Below, one piece after another: positions 29,615 through 39,034 of a stretch of DNA of 64,000 bases. The notes under the pieces are model-generated. The model saw nothing but the letters and a program-made list of their open reading frames with translations, was not told where the DNA came from and did not search any database. The position numbers and the translations under genes are program-made. The stretch comes from Marivita sp. GX14005. Its GTDB lineage: Bacteria > Pseudomonadota > Alphaproteobacteria > Rhodobacterales > Rhodobacteraceae. Every line of letters starts with the position of its first letter. Position 1 is the stretch's first letter. Location: NCBI RefSeq assembly GCF_023370775.1, contig NZ_JAMCCQ010000001.1:558001-622000 (forward strand). Reading direction: 5' to 3'.

Positions 29615-30366
29615 CATTGGAGATCATCACCTCCGACAGCCTTGCCCCGATGCGCCACGGGTTTTTCACCCGGAGAGGGGGCGCATCATCCGGCGTGTTC
29701 GCGGGGCTGAACTGCGGAACCGGCTCCTCCGACCAGCGCGAGATCGTGTCCATCAACCGTTCTCGCGTGGCGGACGCGATGGAGGTGCCGATTGAACGCC
29801 TTGTCTCGGTCCATCAGGTTCATTCGGCCGCTGTGCGGGACGTCACCGGCCCGCTCGATGAGCCGCGCCCGAAAGCCGACGCGATGGTGACGCATACGCC
29901 CGGCATCGCGCTTGGCGTGCTGACCGCCGATTGCCAACCCGTCCTTTTCGCCGATACCGAGGCGCAGGTGATCGGGGCCGCACATGCCGGCTGGCGCGGC
30001 GCGCTCGATGGTGTGCTGGAAGCGACGGTCGATGCGATGATTGCCATGGGCGCGCGACGCGAGGGTATTGCCGCCGTCATCGGACCGAGCATCAGCCAGC
30101 GCGCCTATGAGGTCGGTGAGGAGTTCCTTGAAACGTTCCTCGCCGAAGACCCGCAATATGCCCGCTTTTTCGTCACTGGAAACGAAGGGCGATACCACTT
30201 CGACCTGCCGGGCTTCGGGCTCCACAGGCTGCGATCCGCCGGGATTAAGGCCGAGTGGACTCGGCACTGTACCTATTCGGATAGCACCCGGTTCTATTCC
30301 TACCGCCGCGCGACCCATGCGCGCGAGGCGGATTACGGGCGGCTGATCGCCGCGATCCGGATCTAG
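29611..30366 (+). CDS. pgeF: Peptidoglycan editing factor PgeF (YfiH, laccase-domain protein)
   Basis: 251 aa protein of the multicopper polyphenol oxidase/YfiH family. Metal or active-site motifs SVHQVHS, LTADCQPVLF and HAGWRG are all present, as is SYRRA near the end. In E. coli PgeF removes mis-incorporated serine from peptidoglycan precursors; other members act on purine nucleosides. The start overlaps the methyltransferase stop, and lgt-MidA-pgeF is a conserved alphaproteobacterial order. Confidence 0.92.
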   Translation: MTLEIITSDSLAPMRHGFFTRRGGASSGVFAGLNCGTGSSDQREIVSINRSRVADAMEVPIERLVSVHQVHSAAVRDVTGPLDEPRPKADAMVTHTPGIALGVLTADCQPVLFADTEAQVIGAAHAGWRGALDGVLEATVDAMIAMGARREGIAAVIGPSISQRAYEVGEEFLETFLAEDPQYARFFVTGNEGRYHFDLPGFGLHRLRSAGIKAEWTRHCTYSDSTRFYSYRRATHAREADYGRLIAAIRI

Positions 30367-30487
30367 CGCACTGCCCAAAATCAATCACAGGATTACACCT
30401 GTATTGTCCACGTATGGTCACAAACCCGCCCCATTGAAACGGTTGATTAAGTTTAACAGAGCAACAACCAATCTTCGGAGCAGTCCA

Positions 30488-30631
30488 ATGTCGCGCAAGT
30501 CCAAATTCATCGCATCCGTCGTCGCCGCATCCAAGGAAGACATCCCGGCCCTGCCCTTCCAACGCGGCGCCGCGCGCAAGGCGATGTTCGCCCGGAACAA
30601 GGCCCAAACGCCCGAGCGCAAGCGCGCGTAA
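30488..30631 (+). CDS. Small basic conserved-looking peptide (47 aa)
   Basis: 47 residues, strongly basic (12 Lys/Arg), starting MSRKSKFIASVVAASKED and ending AQTPERKRA. No signal peptide or membrane helix. It begins after a CGGAG ribosome site and is followed by a hairpin terminator, so it looks like a complete short transcription unit. I do not recognise a named family. Its codon use is like the neighbours. It could be a nucleic-acid-binding peptide, which is speculation. Confidence 0.6.
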   Translation: MSRKSKFIASVVAASKEDIPALPFQRGAARKAMFARNKAQTPERKRA

Positions 30632-30691
30632 AATCGTGCAAATGTGGCACGCTTATCGAAAACGCGTGAACAGTGACTGTGCTTTATTCCG

Positions 30692-30722
30692 ATTGGCCGC
30701 CCCTCGCGGCCAATTTTCGTTT
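30692..30722 (+). terminator. Rho-independent terminator after the 47-aa peptide
   Basis: ATTGGCCGC-CCCTC-GCGGCCAAT followed by TTTCGTTT. Stem of nine base pairs and a short U-rich tail; ends the transcript of the short gene before the Hint-domain gene. Confidence 0.8.
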
Positions 30723-30835
30723 CGTTTTGACGAATCGCGCGAATACCCTGCATTCAATAGGTATTCAGTCTGCATCGTCCTTCTGGTGTTGTTGGTGGGG
30801 GCCAACGCGGATGTGACCAGCCGAAAGGTGATCAC

Positions 30836-31612
30836 ATGGTTCAACCCTCACCGTTCCCGTCCAAGGACGATTTCAACGCCTACGCGGTCTCGAAGGACCG
30901 CATTGCCACGTTCGACGGGCAGCCTCGACGCGACGTAGCTCTCACGCGCACCATCGAGGCTGCCGCACTTCTGGACGATCATTCGGTTCTTGATCTGACC
31001 GTCAACGTCCCTGCGAGCCCCGTTTTCGAAGCCTGCGCGAGCGCCTTTGCGCGGGGCACGCTGATCTCCACCGTGATGGGGCCGGTCGCGATAGAGGATC
31101 TGCGGCCCGGCGATCTTGTCGAAACGCATCGCGGGCCGGAGCCGATCGTGTGGAAAGGCAGCACGTCCTACCTCCCTCATTTCGCGGCTGAGGCGACCAG
31201 CCTGACGCATCTGCTCCGCCTGCCGGCCGAAGGTCTGGAGCGCGGGGATCTCGTTCTCGGCCCCGCCGCACGACTGGTAGTTCGGCAGGACAGGTTCACC
31301 GAAATTCTCAACTGCGCCGCTGTTTTGGCGCCGGCGGGCGACTACGTCGATGGGGATCGCATCTTGCGTGTCACGCCGCCCGGCGCGGTACAACTGTATC
31401 ATATCGCGTTGCGCCGGCACGGAATTCTGCGGGCGAATGGGCATGAGCTTGAAAGCTATCACCCCGGCCGCCTCCGCGAGTCTGACCTCGGCTCGGCGCA
31501 CCGCATGCTGCTGCAGGAGATGTTCCCGCATCTGAGCGATCTCGATGGGTTCGGGGACCTGGCCTTCCCGCGCTCCTCGCGCGAAGCGATCGACGCGCTC
31601 AGACTAACTTAG
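30836..31612 (+). CDS. Hint-domain protein lacking the nucleophilic cysteine
   Basis: 258 aa protein with a Hint (hedgehog/intein) domain from about residue 72: FARGTLISTVMGPVAIEDLR, then PGDLVETHRGPEPIVWKG and a C-terminal LRRHGILRANGHELESYHPG block. In active Hint proteins a cysteine occupies the first position before F-x-x-G-T; here it is alanine (ASAFARGT), so self-cleavage by thioester chemistry is unlikely. No signal peptide or RTX repeats. Hint-only proteins with this alanine recur in Roseobacters (from memory). Function unknown. Confidence 0.82.
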   Translation: MVQPSPFPSKDDFNAYAVSKDRIATFDGQPRRDVALTRTIEAAALLDDHSVLDLTVNVPASPVFEACASAFARGTLISTVMGPVAIEDLRPGDLVETHRGPEPIVWKGSTSYLPHFAAEATSLTHLLRLPAEGLERGDLVLGPAARLVVRQDRFTEILNCAAVLAPAGDYVDGDRILRVTPPGAVQLYHIALRRHGILRANGHELESYHPGRLRESDLGSAHRMLLQEMFPHLSDLDGFGDLAFPRSSREAIDALRLT

Positions 31613-32109
31613 GCGGGATCCGACAGCCGATTTTCCAGGATGTCGAACGGCACGCCCGGTTCGACCTTGGCATTGCGGATCACGAGCGAGGTCTTCACGC
31701 TCTCGACATTCGCGGATGTCAGAAGTTCCCCGGTCAGGAAACTCTGGAAGGTGCTGAGATCGGGCGCCACGCATTTCAGGATGAAATCCACCTCGCCGTT
31801 CAGCATGTGACATTCGCGAACGAGCGGCCAGCCGTTGCAAAGCTCCTCGAAAGCGCGCAGATCAGCTTCGGCCTGGCTCTGCAGACCGACCATGACGAAA
31901 ACCTGCACCTCGAAACCCAGCGAGCGCGCATCGACCTCCGCGTGATAGCCCCGGATGAAGCCCTGCTCCTCAAGCGTGCGTACGCGGCGCAGACAGGGGG
32001 GCGCGGAAATTCCGACGCGGCGCGCGAGCTCGACATTGGTCATGCGACCATCTGCCTGAAGCTCTGCGAGAATTTTACGGTCGATTGGATCCAGTCGATG
32101 TGACGCCAT
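31609..32109 (-). CDS. Lrp/AsnC-family transcriptional regulator
   Basis: 166 aa regulator. N-terminal winged helix (LDPIDRKILAELQADGRMTN, VELARRVGISAPPCLRRVRT) and C-terminal RAM ligand-binding domain (about 70-150; VFVMVGLQSQAEAD, GEVDFILKCVAPDLSTFQSF). The ATG at 32109 has AAGGA nearby; one nine codons further up (32136) is also possible. It is divergent from trxB with about 200 bp between, and the shared region has a dyad that could be its operator. The stop overlaps the Hint gene by 4 bp. Confidence 0.92.
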   Translation of the reverse strand: MASHRLDPIDRKILAELQADGRMTNVELARRVGISAPPCLRRVRTLEEQGFIRGYHAEVDARSLGFEVQVFVMVGLQSQAEADLRAFEELCNGWPLVRECHMLNGEVDFILKCVAPDLSTFQSFLTGELLTSANVESVKTSLVIRNAKVEPGVPFDILENRLSDPA

Positions 32110-32181
32110 TCCGAAGCATCCTTGCTGATTTGCCATTCTTATAGCACCCGCTCCAACACACGCAATAAAGTTTCAACAATG

Positions 32182-32203
32182 CGCAATATTGTTAATATTT
32201 GCG
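32182..32203. promoter_or_regulatory. AT-rich dyad between lrp and trxB
   Basis: CGCAATATT-GTT-AATATTTGCG is a 22-bp imperfect palindrome in an otherwise GC-rich genome. A related half-site (CGCAATA) lies at 32161. AT-rich centres with flanking G/C dyads are typical of Lrp/AsnC sites, and the divergent lrp gene is the natural candidate regulator for itself and trxB. Confidence 0.5.
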
Positions 32204-32313
32204 AAGGAAAACCGCGTGAATCGGAAGCCGCAGCAAGCGTTTGCTATGCAGAGATGCCGCGCATATATGCATCGGGAACCACTTTCAATTCGAATATGCT
32301 GCGAGGCTGCGCC

Positions 32314-33318
32314 ATGTCCAACACACGTCACACCAAGGTCCTGATCATCGGGTCCGGCCCCGCTGGCTATACCGCTGGTGTCTATGCCAGCCGCGCCATG
32401 CTGGAGCCGATCCTCGTCCAGGGGATGGAGCCGGGCGGACAGCTTACGACCACGACCGAGGTCGAGAACTGGCCCGGCGATACCGAGGTCCAGGGGCCGG
32501 ATCTGATGGTGCGGATGGAAGCCCATGCCCGCTCGGTCGGTTGCGAGATCGTCAGCGATATCATCACATCGCTCGATCTCGACAAGCGCCCGTTCACGGC
32601 GCAATCCGACAGCGGCACGGTCTATACCGCCGATGCGGTGATCCTCGCGACGGGCGCGCGCGCCAAATGGCTTGGCCTGCCCTCCGAAGAAGCGTTCAAG
32701 GGCTTCGGCGTTTCAGCCTGCGCCACATGCGACGGCTTCTTCTATCGCGGTCAGGAAATCGTCGTGATCGGCGGCGGGAATACCGCTGTCGAAGAGGCGC
32801 TGTTCCTGACCAATTTCGCCTCGAAGGTAACGCTGATCCATCGGCGCGACGAGTTGCGAGCCGAGAAAATCCTGCAGGACCGGCTGTTCAAGAACCCGAA
32901 GATCGAACCCCTCTGGTTCCACCAGCTCGATGAGGTTTATGGCTCCGACATGCCCAAGGGCGTCGAGGGAGTGAAGGTCCGGAACGTCAAGACGGGCGAG
33001 ATCACCGATATTCCCTGCAAGGGTGTTTTCATCGCTATCGGTCACGCGCCGGCCAATGAGCTGGTGAAGGACAAGCTTGAAACCCATATGGGCGGCTATG
33101 TCGTGACCAAGCCGGACAGCACGGAAACCTCGATCCCCGGCGTGTTTGCGGCGGGCGATCTGACCGATCACAAGTATCGGCAGGCGGTGACCAGCGCCGG
33201 GATGGGCTGCATGGCCGCGCTCGAGGCGGAGCGGTTCCTGGCGGAAGTCGGCGACGATGCCGGCAAGGACGTGTCCGAGCCGCTCGGCTATGGCGCCGAA
33301 GTCAAGGAAAGCGTCTGA
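32314..33318 (+). CDS. trxB: Thioredoxin reductase
   Basis: 334 aa FAD/NADPH disulphide reductase that keeps thioredoxin reduced. FAD motif IIGSGPAGYTAG, redox pair Cys136/Cys139 (SACATCDGFF), NADPH motif VIGGGNTAVEEA and the C-terminal FAD signature AGDLTDHKYRQAVTSAG. The ATG at 32314 begins a normal-length protein; in-frame codons upstream cross the regulatory region. Followed by a strong inverted repeat. Confidence 0.95.
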   Translation: MSNTRHTKVLIIGSGPAGYTAGVYASRAMLEPILVQGMEPGGQLTTTTEVENWPGDTEVQGPDLMVRMEAHARSVGCEIVSDIITSLDLDKRPFTAQSDSGTVYTADAVILATGARAKWLGLPSEEAFKGFGVSACATCDGFFYRGQEIVVIGGGNTAVEEALFLTNFASKVTLIHRRDELRAEKILQDRLFKNPKIEPLWFHQLDEVYGSDMPKGVEGVKVRNVKTGEITDIPCKGVFIAIGHAPANELVKDKLETHMGGYVVTKPDSTETSIPGVFAAGDLTDHKYRQAVTSAGMGCMAALEAERFLAEVGDDAGKDVSEPLGYGAEVKESV

Positions 33319-33330
33319 TCTTACGAGAAA

Positions 33331-33360
33331 GGTCGGGCAAGTTTGCCCGACCTGTGTTTT
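33331..33360 (+). terminator. Rho-independent terminator after trxB
   Basis: GGTCGGGCAA and TTGCCCGACC form a perfect 10-bp inverted repeat with a two-base centre, followed by TGTGTTTT. It separates trxB from the convergent peroxidase gene. Confidence 0.85.
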
Positions 33361-33363
33361 CGA

Positions 33364-34416
33364 TCACTGAACGACTTCGCCCGTCGGCTGCGGGGTGGCG
33401 GCGGTTTCAGCCGGCAGCACCGGATAGATCACCTCCGGCATCTCTCCGGTCAGGGACCCGAGAAAGGCGGTGATGTCGTCGATCTCGCTTTCGCTCAGCT
33501 CCGCACCGAGCTGCGATTCCGCCATGATCGCAACCGCCGTGCGCAGATCCCAGACCGCGCCAGAGTGGAAATAGGGCGCGGTCAGCGCGATATTGCGCAG
33601 CGGGGCGGCCCGGAAGACGTATTCGTCATCGGCGGTTTCCGTCACGACGAAACGGCCCTTGTCGCCTTCGGGCAGCACATCTGCGCCGGGCCTTTCCACA
33701 AGCCCGAACGGATAATAGCCCTCACCGCCAAGGTTCACACCACCGTGGCAACTTGCGCAGCCCGCATCCACGAAAAGCTCAAGCCCGCGCTTCTCCTGAT
33801 CGCTCAAGGCCGCGTCGTCGCCATTCAGCCACGCATCGAAGGGCGCAGGCGTGATGAGGGTTGCCTCATAGGCTTCGATCGCCTTGGCGAAATTATCGAA
33901 GGTGACGGGGTCTTCCTCCTCCGGGAAGGACTCGCGGAACCACTCGACATATTGCGGCATGGAGTTCAGCGTCGCCAGCACATTGTCGGGCGTGTTCGCC
34001 ATCTCGACGCCTGCCTGAACCGGGCCTTTTGCCTGTTCGGCAAGATCGGCGGCGCGCCCGTCCCAGAATTGGGCGTCGTTGAACACGGAGTTCAGCACGG
34101 TGGGAGAGTTGCGCGGGCCTTTCTGCCAGCCATGTCCAATGGATGTCGGCATGTTGTCATCGCCGCCCGTGGCAAGGTTGTGACAGGAGTTACAGGAGAA
34201 CACGCCCGACGCGGACATGCGCGGATCGAAGAACAACGCCTTTCCGAGATCCACCTTTTCGGGTGTGATCGGGTTGTCTTTTACCGCAGGGACAGTCGAA
34301 GGCACCGGGGAAAATATTTCCTTCGCTTCCTCGCGCAAATCCGTCGATGCCATCGCGGTGCCGCCGATGGCGATGATCGATGCGGCTAGTAATGGTGATT
34401 TGAGGGAACGGGTCAT
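33364..34416 (-). CDS. ccpA: Di-haem cytochrome c peroxidase
   Basis: 350 aa periplasmic peroxidase. A signal peptide covers about residues 1-23 (cleavage near AMA|ST). Two c-type haem sites are present: CNSCH (75-79) and CASCH (220-224). Pattern and length fit bacterial di-haem CCP, which reduces H2O2 with electrons from cytochrome c. The start follows AGGAGG; an ATG 39 bp upstream would place coding sequence on the -10 element. Upstream FNR box and -10 element predict induction at low oxygen. Confidence 0.93.
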   Translation of the reverse strand: MTRSLKSPLLAASIIAIGGTAMASTDLREEAKEIFSPVPSTVPAVKDNPITPEKVDLGKALFFDPRMSASGVFSCNSCHNLATGGDDNMPTSIGHGWQKGPRNSPTVLNSVFNDAQFWDGRAADLAEQAKGPVQAGVEMANTPDNVLATLNSMPQYVEWFRESFPEEEDPVTFDNFAKAIEAYEATLITPAPFDAWLNGDDAALSDQEKRGLELFVDAGCASCHGGVNLGGEGYYPFGLVERPGADVLPEGDKGRFVVTETADDEYVFRAAPLRNIALTAPYFHSGAVWDLRTAVAIMAESQLGAELSESEIDDITAFLGSLTGEMPEVIYPVLPAETAATPQPTGEVVQ

Positions 34417-34455
34417 AATGCCTCCTGTTAAGATTAGTTTAGCATACATATTCAT

Positions 34456-34495
34456 TTTATAGAATTTATGAGATGATCGCGTTGATTTCGATCAA
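34456..34495 (-). promoter_or_regulatory. FNR box and -10 element of the cytochrome c peroxidase promoter
   Basis: TTGATTTCGATCAA at 34482-34495 is a perfect TTGAT-N4-ATCAA FNR half-site pair. On the peroxidase strand, TATAAA (34456-34461) is placed so that the FNR site centres at about -41.5, the class II activator position. The gene starts at 34416. The matching regulator would be FnrL or an FNR/CRP-type homologue. Its centre is about 200 bp from the divergent sat-cysC start, so that gene is a less likely target. Confidence 0.8.
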
Positions 34496-34684
34496 CATTA
34501 TTGACGATGCGGGATGAAGTTCAGCCCATTCGGCGCTTTTGAAAACCCGTGGCTTTCCAGATACGCAAATGGCGCAACGTCAGTCTTCTTATGCGCGGCG
34601 TCTGCGGCTTTGCTGGACATTTTGGACGCCCAGGGCGTAGGACCTCGCCAAAGCATGTCAGTCCCGCCATTGAAGGCCGCTCCA

Positions 34685-36400
34685 ATGTATCCGCAAAATC
34701 TCGCTCCGATCCCCGAACTCTACGTCTCCTACGACAGCGCCCTGAAGCTGAAGCAGGAAGCGGCCGATCTGGTCAGCCACGATCTGACCCCCCGGCAGAT
34801 CTGCGATCTCGAACTGCTGATGAATGGCGGGTTCAACCCTCTCAAGGGCTTCCTGAGCGAAGAGGATTACGACAGCGTCGTCGAGAACATGCGTCTGGCC
34901 GATGGCACGCTATGGCCGATGCCGATCACGCTGGATGTGTCGGAAGCCTTTGCCGGCAGCATCGAGATCGGACAGGACATCGCCCTGCGCGACCAGGAAG
35001 GCGTCATCCTCGGCACGATGACGGTGACCGACCGCTGGACGCCTGACAAGGCGCGCGAGGCGGAAAAGGTGTTCGGAGCCGATGACAGCGCGCATCCGGC
35101 GGTGAACTACCTGCACAACACCGCCGGCAAGGTCTATCTGGGCGGGCCAGTAACGGGTATCCAGCAGCCGGTGCACTACGATTTCCGCGCGCGGCGCGAT
35201 ACGCCGAACGAGTTGCGCGCCTATTTTCGCAAGCTGGGCTGGCGCAAGGTCGTGGCTTTCCAGACGCGGAATCCGCTGCACCGCGCGCATCAGGAACTGA
35301 CCTTCCGCGCCGCCAAGGAAGCGCAGGCGAACCTGCTCATTCACCCGGTCGTCGGCATGACCAAGCCCGGCGATGTGGATCATTTCACCCGCGTGCGCTG
35401 CTATGAGGCGGTGCTCGACAAATACCCGCAATCCACCACTACGATGAGTTTGCTGAACCTCGCCATGCGCATGGGCGGCCCGCGCGAAGCGGTCTGGCAC
35501 GGGTTGATCCGCAAGAACCACGGCTGCACCCATTTTATCGTCGGGCGCGACCATGCCGGGCCGGGCAAGAACAGCGCAGGCGAGGATTTCTACGGGCCGT
35601 ATGATGCGCAGGATCTGTTCCGCGAGCATCAGGACGAGATCGGCATCGAAATGGTCGATTTCAAACACATGGTCTTTGTGCAGGAGCGCGCACAATACGA
35701 GCCGATGGACGAGATCGCCGACAAGGACGACGTGACGATCCTCAACATCTCGGGCACCGAATTGCGGCGTCGCCTGTCCGAAGGTCTCGATATACCGGAT
35801 TGGTTCTCTTTCCCCGAAGTTGTCGCGGAACTGCGCAAGACCCGACCGCCACGCTCGCAGCAGGGATTTACCGTGTTCTTCACCGGCCTGTCAGGTTCGG
35901 GAAAGTCGACGATCGCCAATGCGCTCATGGTCAAGCTGATGGAGATGGGCGGGCGCCCGGTGACGCTGCTCGATGGCGATATCGTGCGAAAGAACCTCAG
36001 TTCCGAGCTTGGGTTCAGCAAGGAACATCGCGATCTGAACATTCGCCGCATCGGCTATGTCGCGTCCGAGATCACAAAGAATGGGGGCATTGCCATATGC
36101 GCCCCCATCGCACCCTACGCGACAACCCGGCGTGCCGTGCGCGAGGAGATAGAGCAATTCGGGGCGTTCATCGAAGTGCATGTCGCCACGTCGCTCGAAG
36201 AGTGCGAGCGGCGTGACCGCAAAGGGCTCTACAAGCTGGCGCGCGAGGGCAAGATCAAGGAATTTACCGGGATTTCAGACCCCTATGATGAGCCGCCAAA
36301 CCCCGAACTGCGGGTCGAGACCGAGAATGTCGAGGTCGACAATTGTGCGCATCAGGTCATTCTCAAGCTGGAATCGCTCGGCCTGATCGCCGCACAGTAA
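34685..36400 (+). CDS. Bifunctional sulfate adenylyltransferase / adenylylsulfate kinase
   Basis: 571 aa fusion of ATP sulfurylase (residues about 1-385) and APS kinase (about 390-571), turning sulfate to PAPS in two steps. The sulfurylase has RNPLHRAHQE and GRDHAGPGKN; the kinase has P-loop GLSGSGKS (401-408) and DGDIVRKNL. It replaces the CysDN plus CysC arrangement. The ATG at 34685 gives the normal N-terminus (NLAPIPELYVSYDSA); earlier in-frame codons (34655, 34514) add an unsupported extension. Assimilatory cysteine synthesis or PAPS supply is the role. Confidence 0.93.
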   Translation: MYPQNLAPIPELYVSYDSALKLKQEAADLVSHDLTPRQICDLELLMNGGFNPLKGFLSEEDYDSVVENMRLADGTLWPMPITLDVSEAFAGSIEIGQDIALRDQEGVILGTMTVTDRWTPDKAREAEKVFGADDSAHPAVNYLHNTAGKVYLGGPVTGIQQPVHYDFRARRDTPNELRAYFRKLGWRKVVAFQTRNPLHRAHQELTFRAAKEAQANLLIHPVVGMTKPGDVDHFTRVRCYEAVLDKYPQSTTTMSLLNLAMRMGGPREAVWHGLIRKNHGCTHFIVGRDHAGPGKNSAGEDFYGPYDAQDLFREHQDEIGIEMVDFKHMVFVQERAQYEPMDEIADKDDVTILNISGTELRRRLSEGLDIPDWFSFPEVVAELRKTRPPRSQQGFTVFFTGLSGSGKSTIANALMVKLMEMGGRPVTLLDGDIVRKNLSSELGFSKEHRDLNIRRIGYVASEITKNGGIAICAPIAPYATTRRAVREEIEQFGAFIEVHVATSLEECERRDRKGLYKLAREGKIKEFTGISDPYDEPPNPELRVETENVEVDNCAHQVILKLESLGLIAAQ

Positions 36401-36421
36401 GCTCTGCGCCAAACACACAGG

Positions 36422-36454
36422 AAGACCGCGCGCCCCAGCAAGGCGCGGTCTTTT
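36422..36454 (+). terminator. Rho-independent terminator after the sat-cysC gene
   Basis: AAGACCGCGC, 11-base loop, GCGCGGTCTT then TT. A 10-bp GC-rich stem and short U tail end the sulfate-activation transcript before gdhA. Confidence 0.85.
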
Positions 36455-36502
36455 CGCACAACTGTCGGCAAACCCTTGCCGAGCATCGGTATCCCATCTT
36501 AA

Positions 36503-37885
<1,383 letters not shown>

Positions 37886-37892
37886 TACGAAA

Positions 37893-37922
37893 AAGGCGCG
37901 CCTGTCATCACGGGCGCGCCTT
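37893..37922. terminator. Hairpin between gdhA and DUF1150 gene
   Basis: AAGGCGCGCC-TGTCATCACG-GGCGCGCCTT. On the minus strand it is followed by TTTTTCG, a proper intrinsic terminator for the hsp20-DUF1150 operon; on the plus strand the T run is only two bases. Confidence 0.8.
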
Positions 37923-37943
37923 CCGAACAAGCTTTGCGGGCGA

Positions 37944-38171
37944 TCAGTGCACCGTCACCGGCGCAAGATCATTCTGCCGCGCGAGCATGAAGGCCAGATT
38001 TCGATCCTTCACCAGCGCCAGCCGCTCGCCATCCGCGCGGTGCACGGCGTAAATCACTTTCTGATTGCCGATCTCGTCCTGCACATCCTCGGGCAGTTCG
38101 GCCACATCGACCGGACGCACGTAGACAACGTTGGACTGATCCGCATCCTTGAAGTCATATGGTGTGTTCAT
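37944..38171 (-). CDS. DUF1150 family protein
   Basis: 75 aa acidic protein of the DUF1150 family. Pattern NVVYVRPVDVAELPEDVQ and LAFMLARQNDLAPVTVH. In alphaproteobacteria these small proteins are habitually encoded right after an Hsp20 gene, as here (3 bp apart), suggesting a shared heat-shock role, but no biochemical function is known. Confidence 0.87.
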   Translation of the reverse strand: MNTPYDFKDADQSNVVYVRPVDVAELPEDVQDEIGNQKVIYAVHRADGERLALVKDRNLAFMLARQNDLAPVTVH

Positions 38172-38174
38172 GGT

Positions 38175-38588
38175 CTACCCCTTCCTGATCTGGATCGTCT
38201 GAACCACAGTCTCTGGACGAGACAACGTCAGATCGACGTGCAACAACCCGTTTTCCATGACGGCCTCTCCGACCTCGACTCCGTCGGCGAGGACGAAGCT
38301 GCGCTGGAACTGCCGTGCGGCAATCCCGCGATGCAGGAATATCCGGTCGTCGCTGTCGTCACTCTGGCGACCACGGATGACAAGCTGTCTATCCTCAACG
38401 GTTATGGACAGATCTTGTTCCCGAAACCCCGCGACCGCGAGCGTGATGCGGTAAGAGGCATCGGAGGTCTGTTCGATATTGAACGGAGGGTAGCCATCAT
38501 TGCCGGATTTCGCGGTGCGTTCCAGCAGGCGTTCAAGCTGCTCGAACCCAAGCAGATGGGGATAGGATCCCAAGGTCAATTTCGTCAT
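38175..38588 (-). CDS. Hsp20-family small heat-shock chaperone
   Basis: 137 aa alpha-crystallin domain protein. The domain spans about residues 33-128, with YPPFNIEQTSDASYRITLAV, AGFREQDLSITVED and FQRSFVLADGVEV. The I-x-I/V tail motif appears as IQI near the C-terminus. It prevents aggregation of unfolded proteins. The ATG at 38588 follows AAGGACG. Upstream lies an RpoH-type promoter. DUF1150 is downstream in the same transcript. Confidence 0.92.
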   Translation of the reverse strand: MTKLTLGSYPHLLGFEQLERLLERTAKSGNDGYPPFNIEQTSDASYRITLAVAGFREQDLSITVEDRQLVIRGRQSDDSDDRIFLHRGIAARQFQRSFVLADGVEVGEAVMENGLLHVDLTLSRPETVVQTIQIRKG

Positions 38589-38657
38589 CGACACGTCCTT
38601 CACTCAAAGCGACTGTGTGTTCCGCGGCCCCGTTATCGGCAGCCGCCTCGTCTGGAA

Positions 38658-38688
38658 ATATGGGGAGCCGCCTGCGGCAAAGCAAGGG
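38658..38688 (-). promoter_or_regulatory. Sigma-32 (RpoH) type promoter of hsp20
   Basis: On the minus strand: CCCTTGCTT, then 14 bp, then CCCCATAT (plus coordinates 38680-38688 and 38658-38665). This matches the heat-shock consensus CTTGAAA-N13-17-CCCCATNT well. Predicted transcription start is about 63 bp upstream of the ATG. Direction and location fit the hsp20-DUF1150 operon. Confidence 0.75.
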
Positions 38689-38752
38689 CTTTGCGGAATC
38701 GTTCTTAACGGTTATTGTTGGATTTCCTGCAATTACCAAGGCTTTGCACGGC

Positions 38753-38977
38753 ATGAACGCCCCCACTGACCTTTCGATGAAAACCGACGAAGTGCTCCGG
38801 GTCGAACTGGAAGTGTTCCGCCGTGAGCATCGCGATCTCGATGACGCGATTCGCGCGATGCAGCAGACCGGCACCGCCGACCAGTTGACCTTGCAGCGTC
38901 TCAAGAAGAAGAAGCTGATCCTCAAGGACAGGATCGCGCAGATCGAAGACCGACTATTGCCTGATATCATTGCCTGA
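38753..38977 (+). CDS. DUF465 (YdcH) family protein
   Basis: 74 aa helical protein. The family core is EVFRREHRDLDDAIRAMQQ, then LTLQRLKKKKLILKDRIAQI. It is charged and probably coiled-coil. YdcH/DUF465 proteins are widespread without a known role. An in-frame ATG at 38777 would also include the core. Divergent from hsp20; purE begins 57 bp downstream. Confidence 0.87.
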   Translation: MNAPTDLSMKTDEVLRVELEVFRREHRDLDDAIRAMQQTGTADQLTLQRLKKKKLILKDRIAQIEDRLLPDIIA

Positions 38978-39034
38978 TTGCCCCCGGCTGCGATCCTTGT
39001 ATAGTGCGCGCTCCAACGGCAATGGTGGCGCGCG

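Noticed and set aside
34514..34684. N-terminal extension of the sat-cysC protein from the first in-frame ATG
   Set aside because: The added 57 residues do not resemble ATP sulfurylase; the usual N-terminus begins at 34685 after GAAGG.
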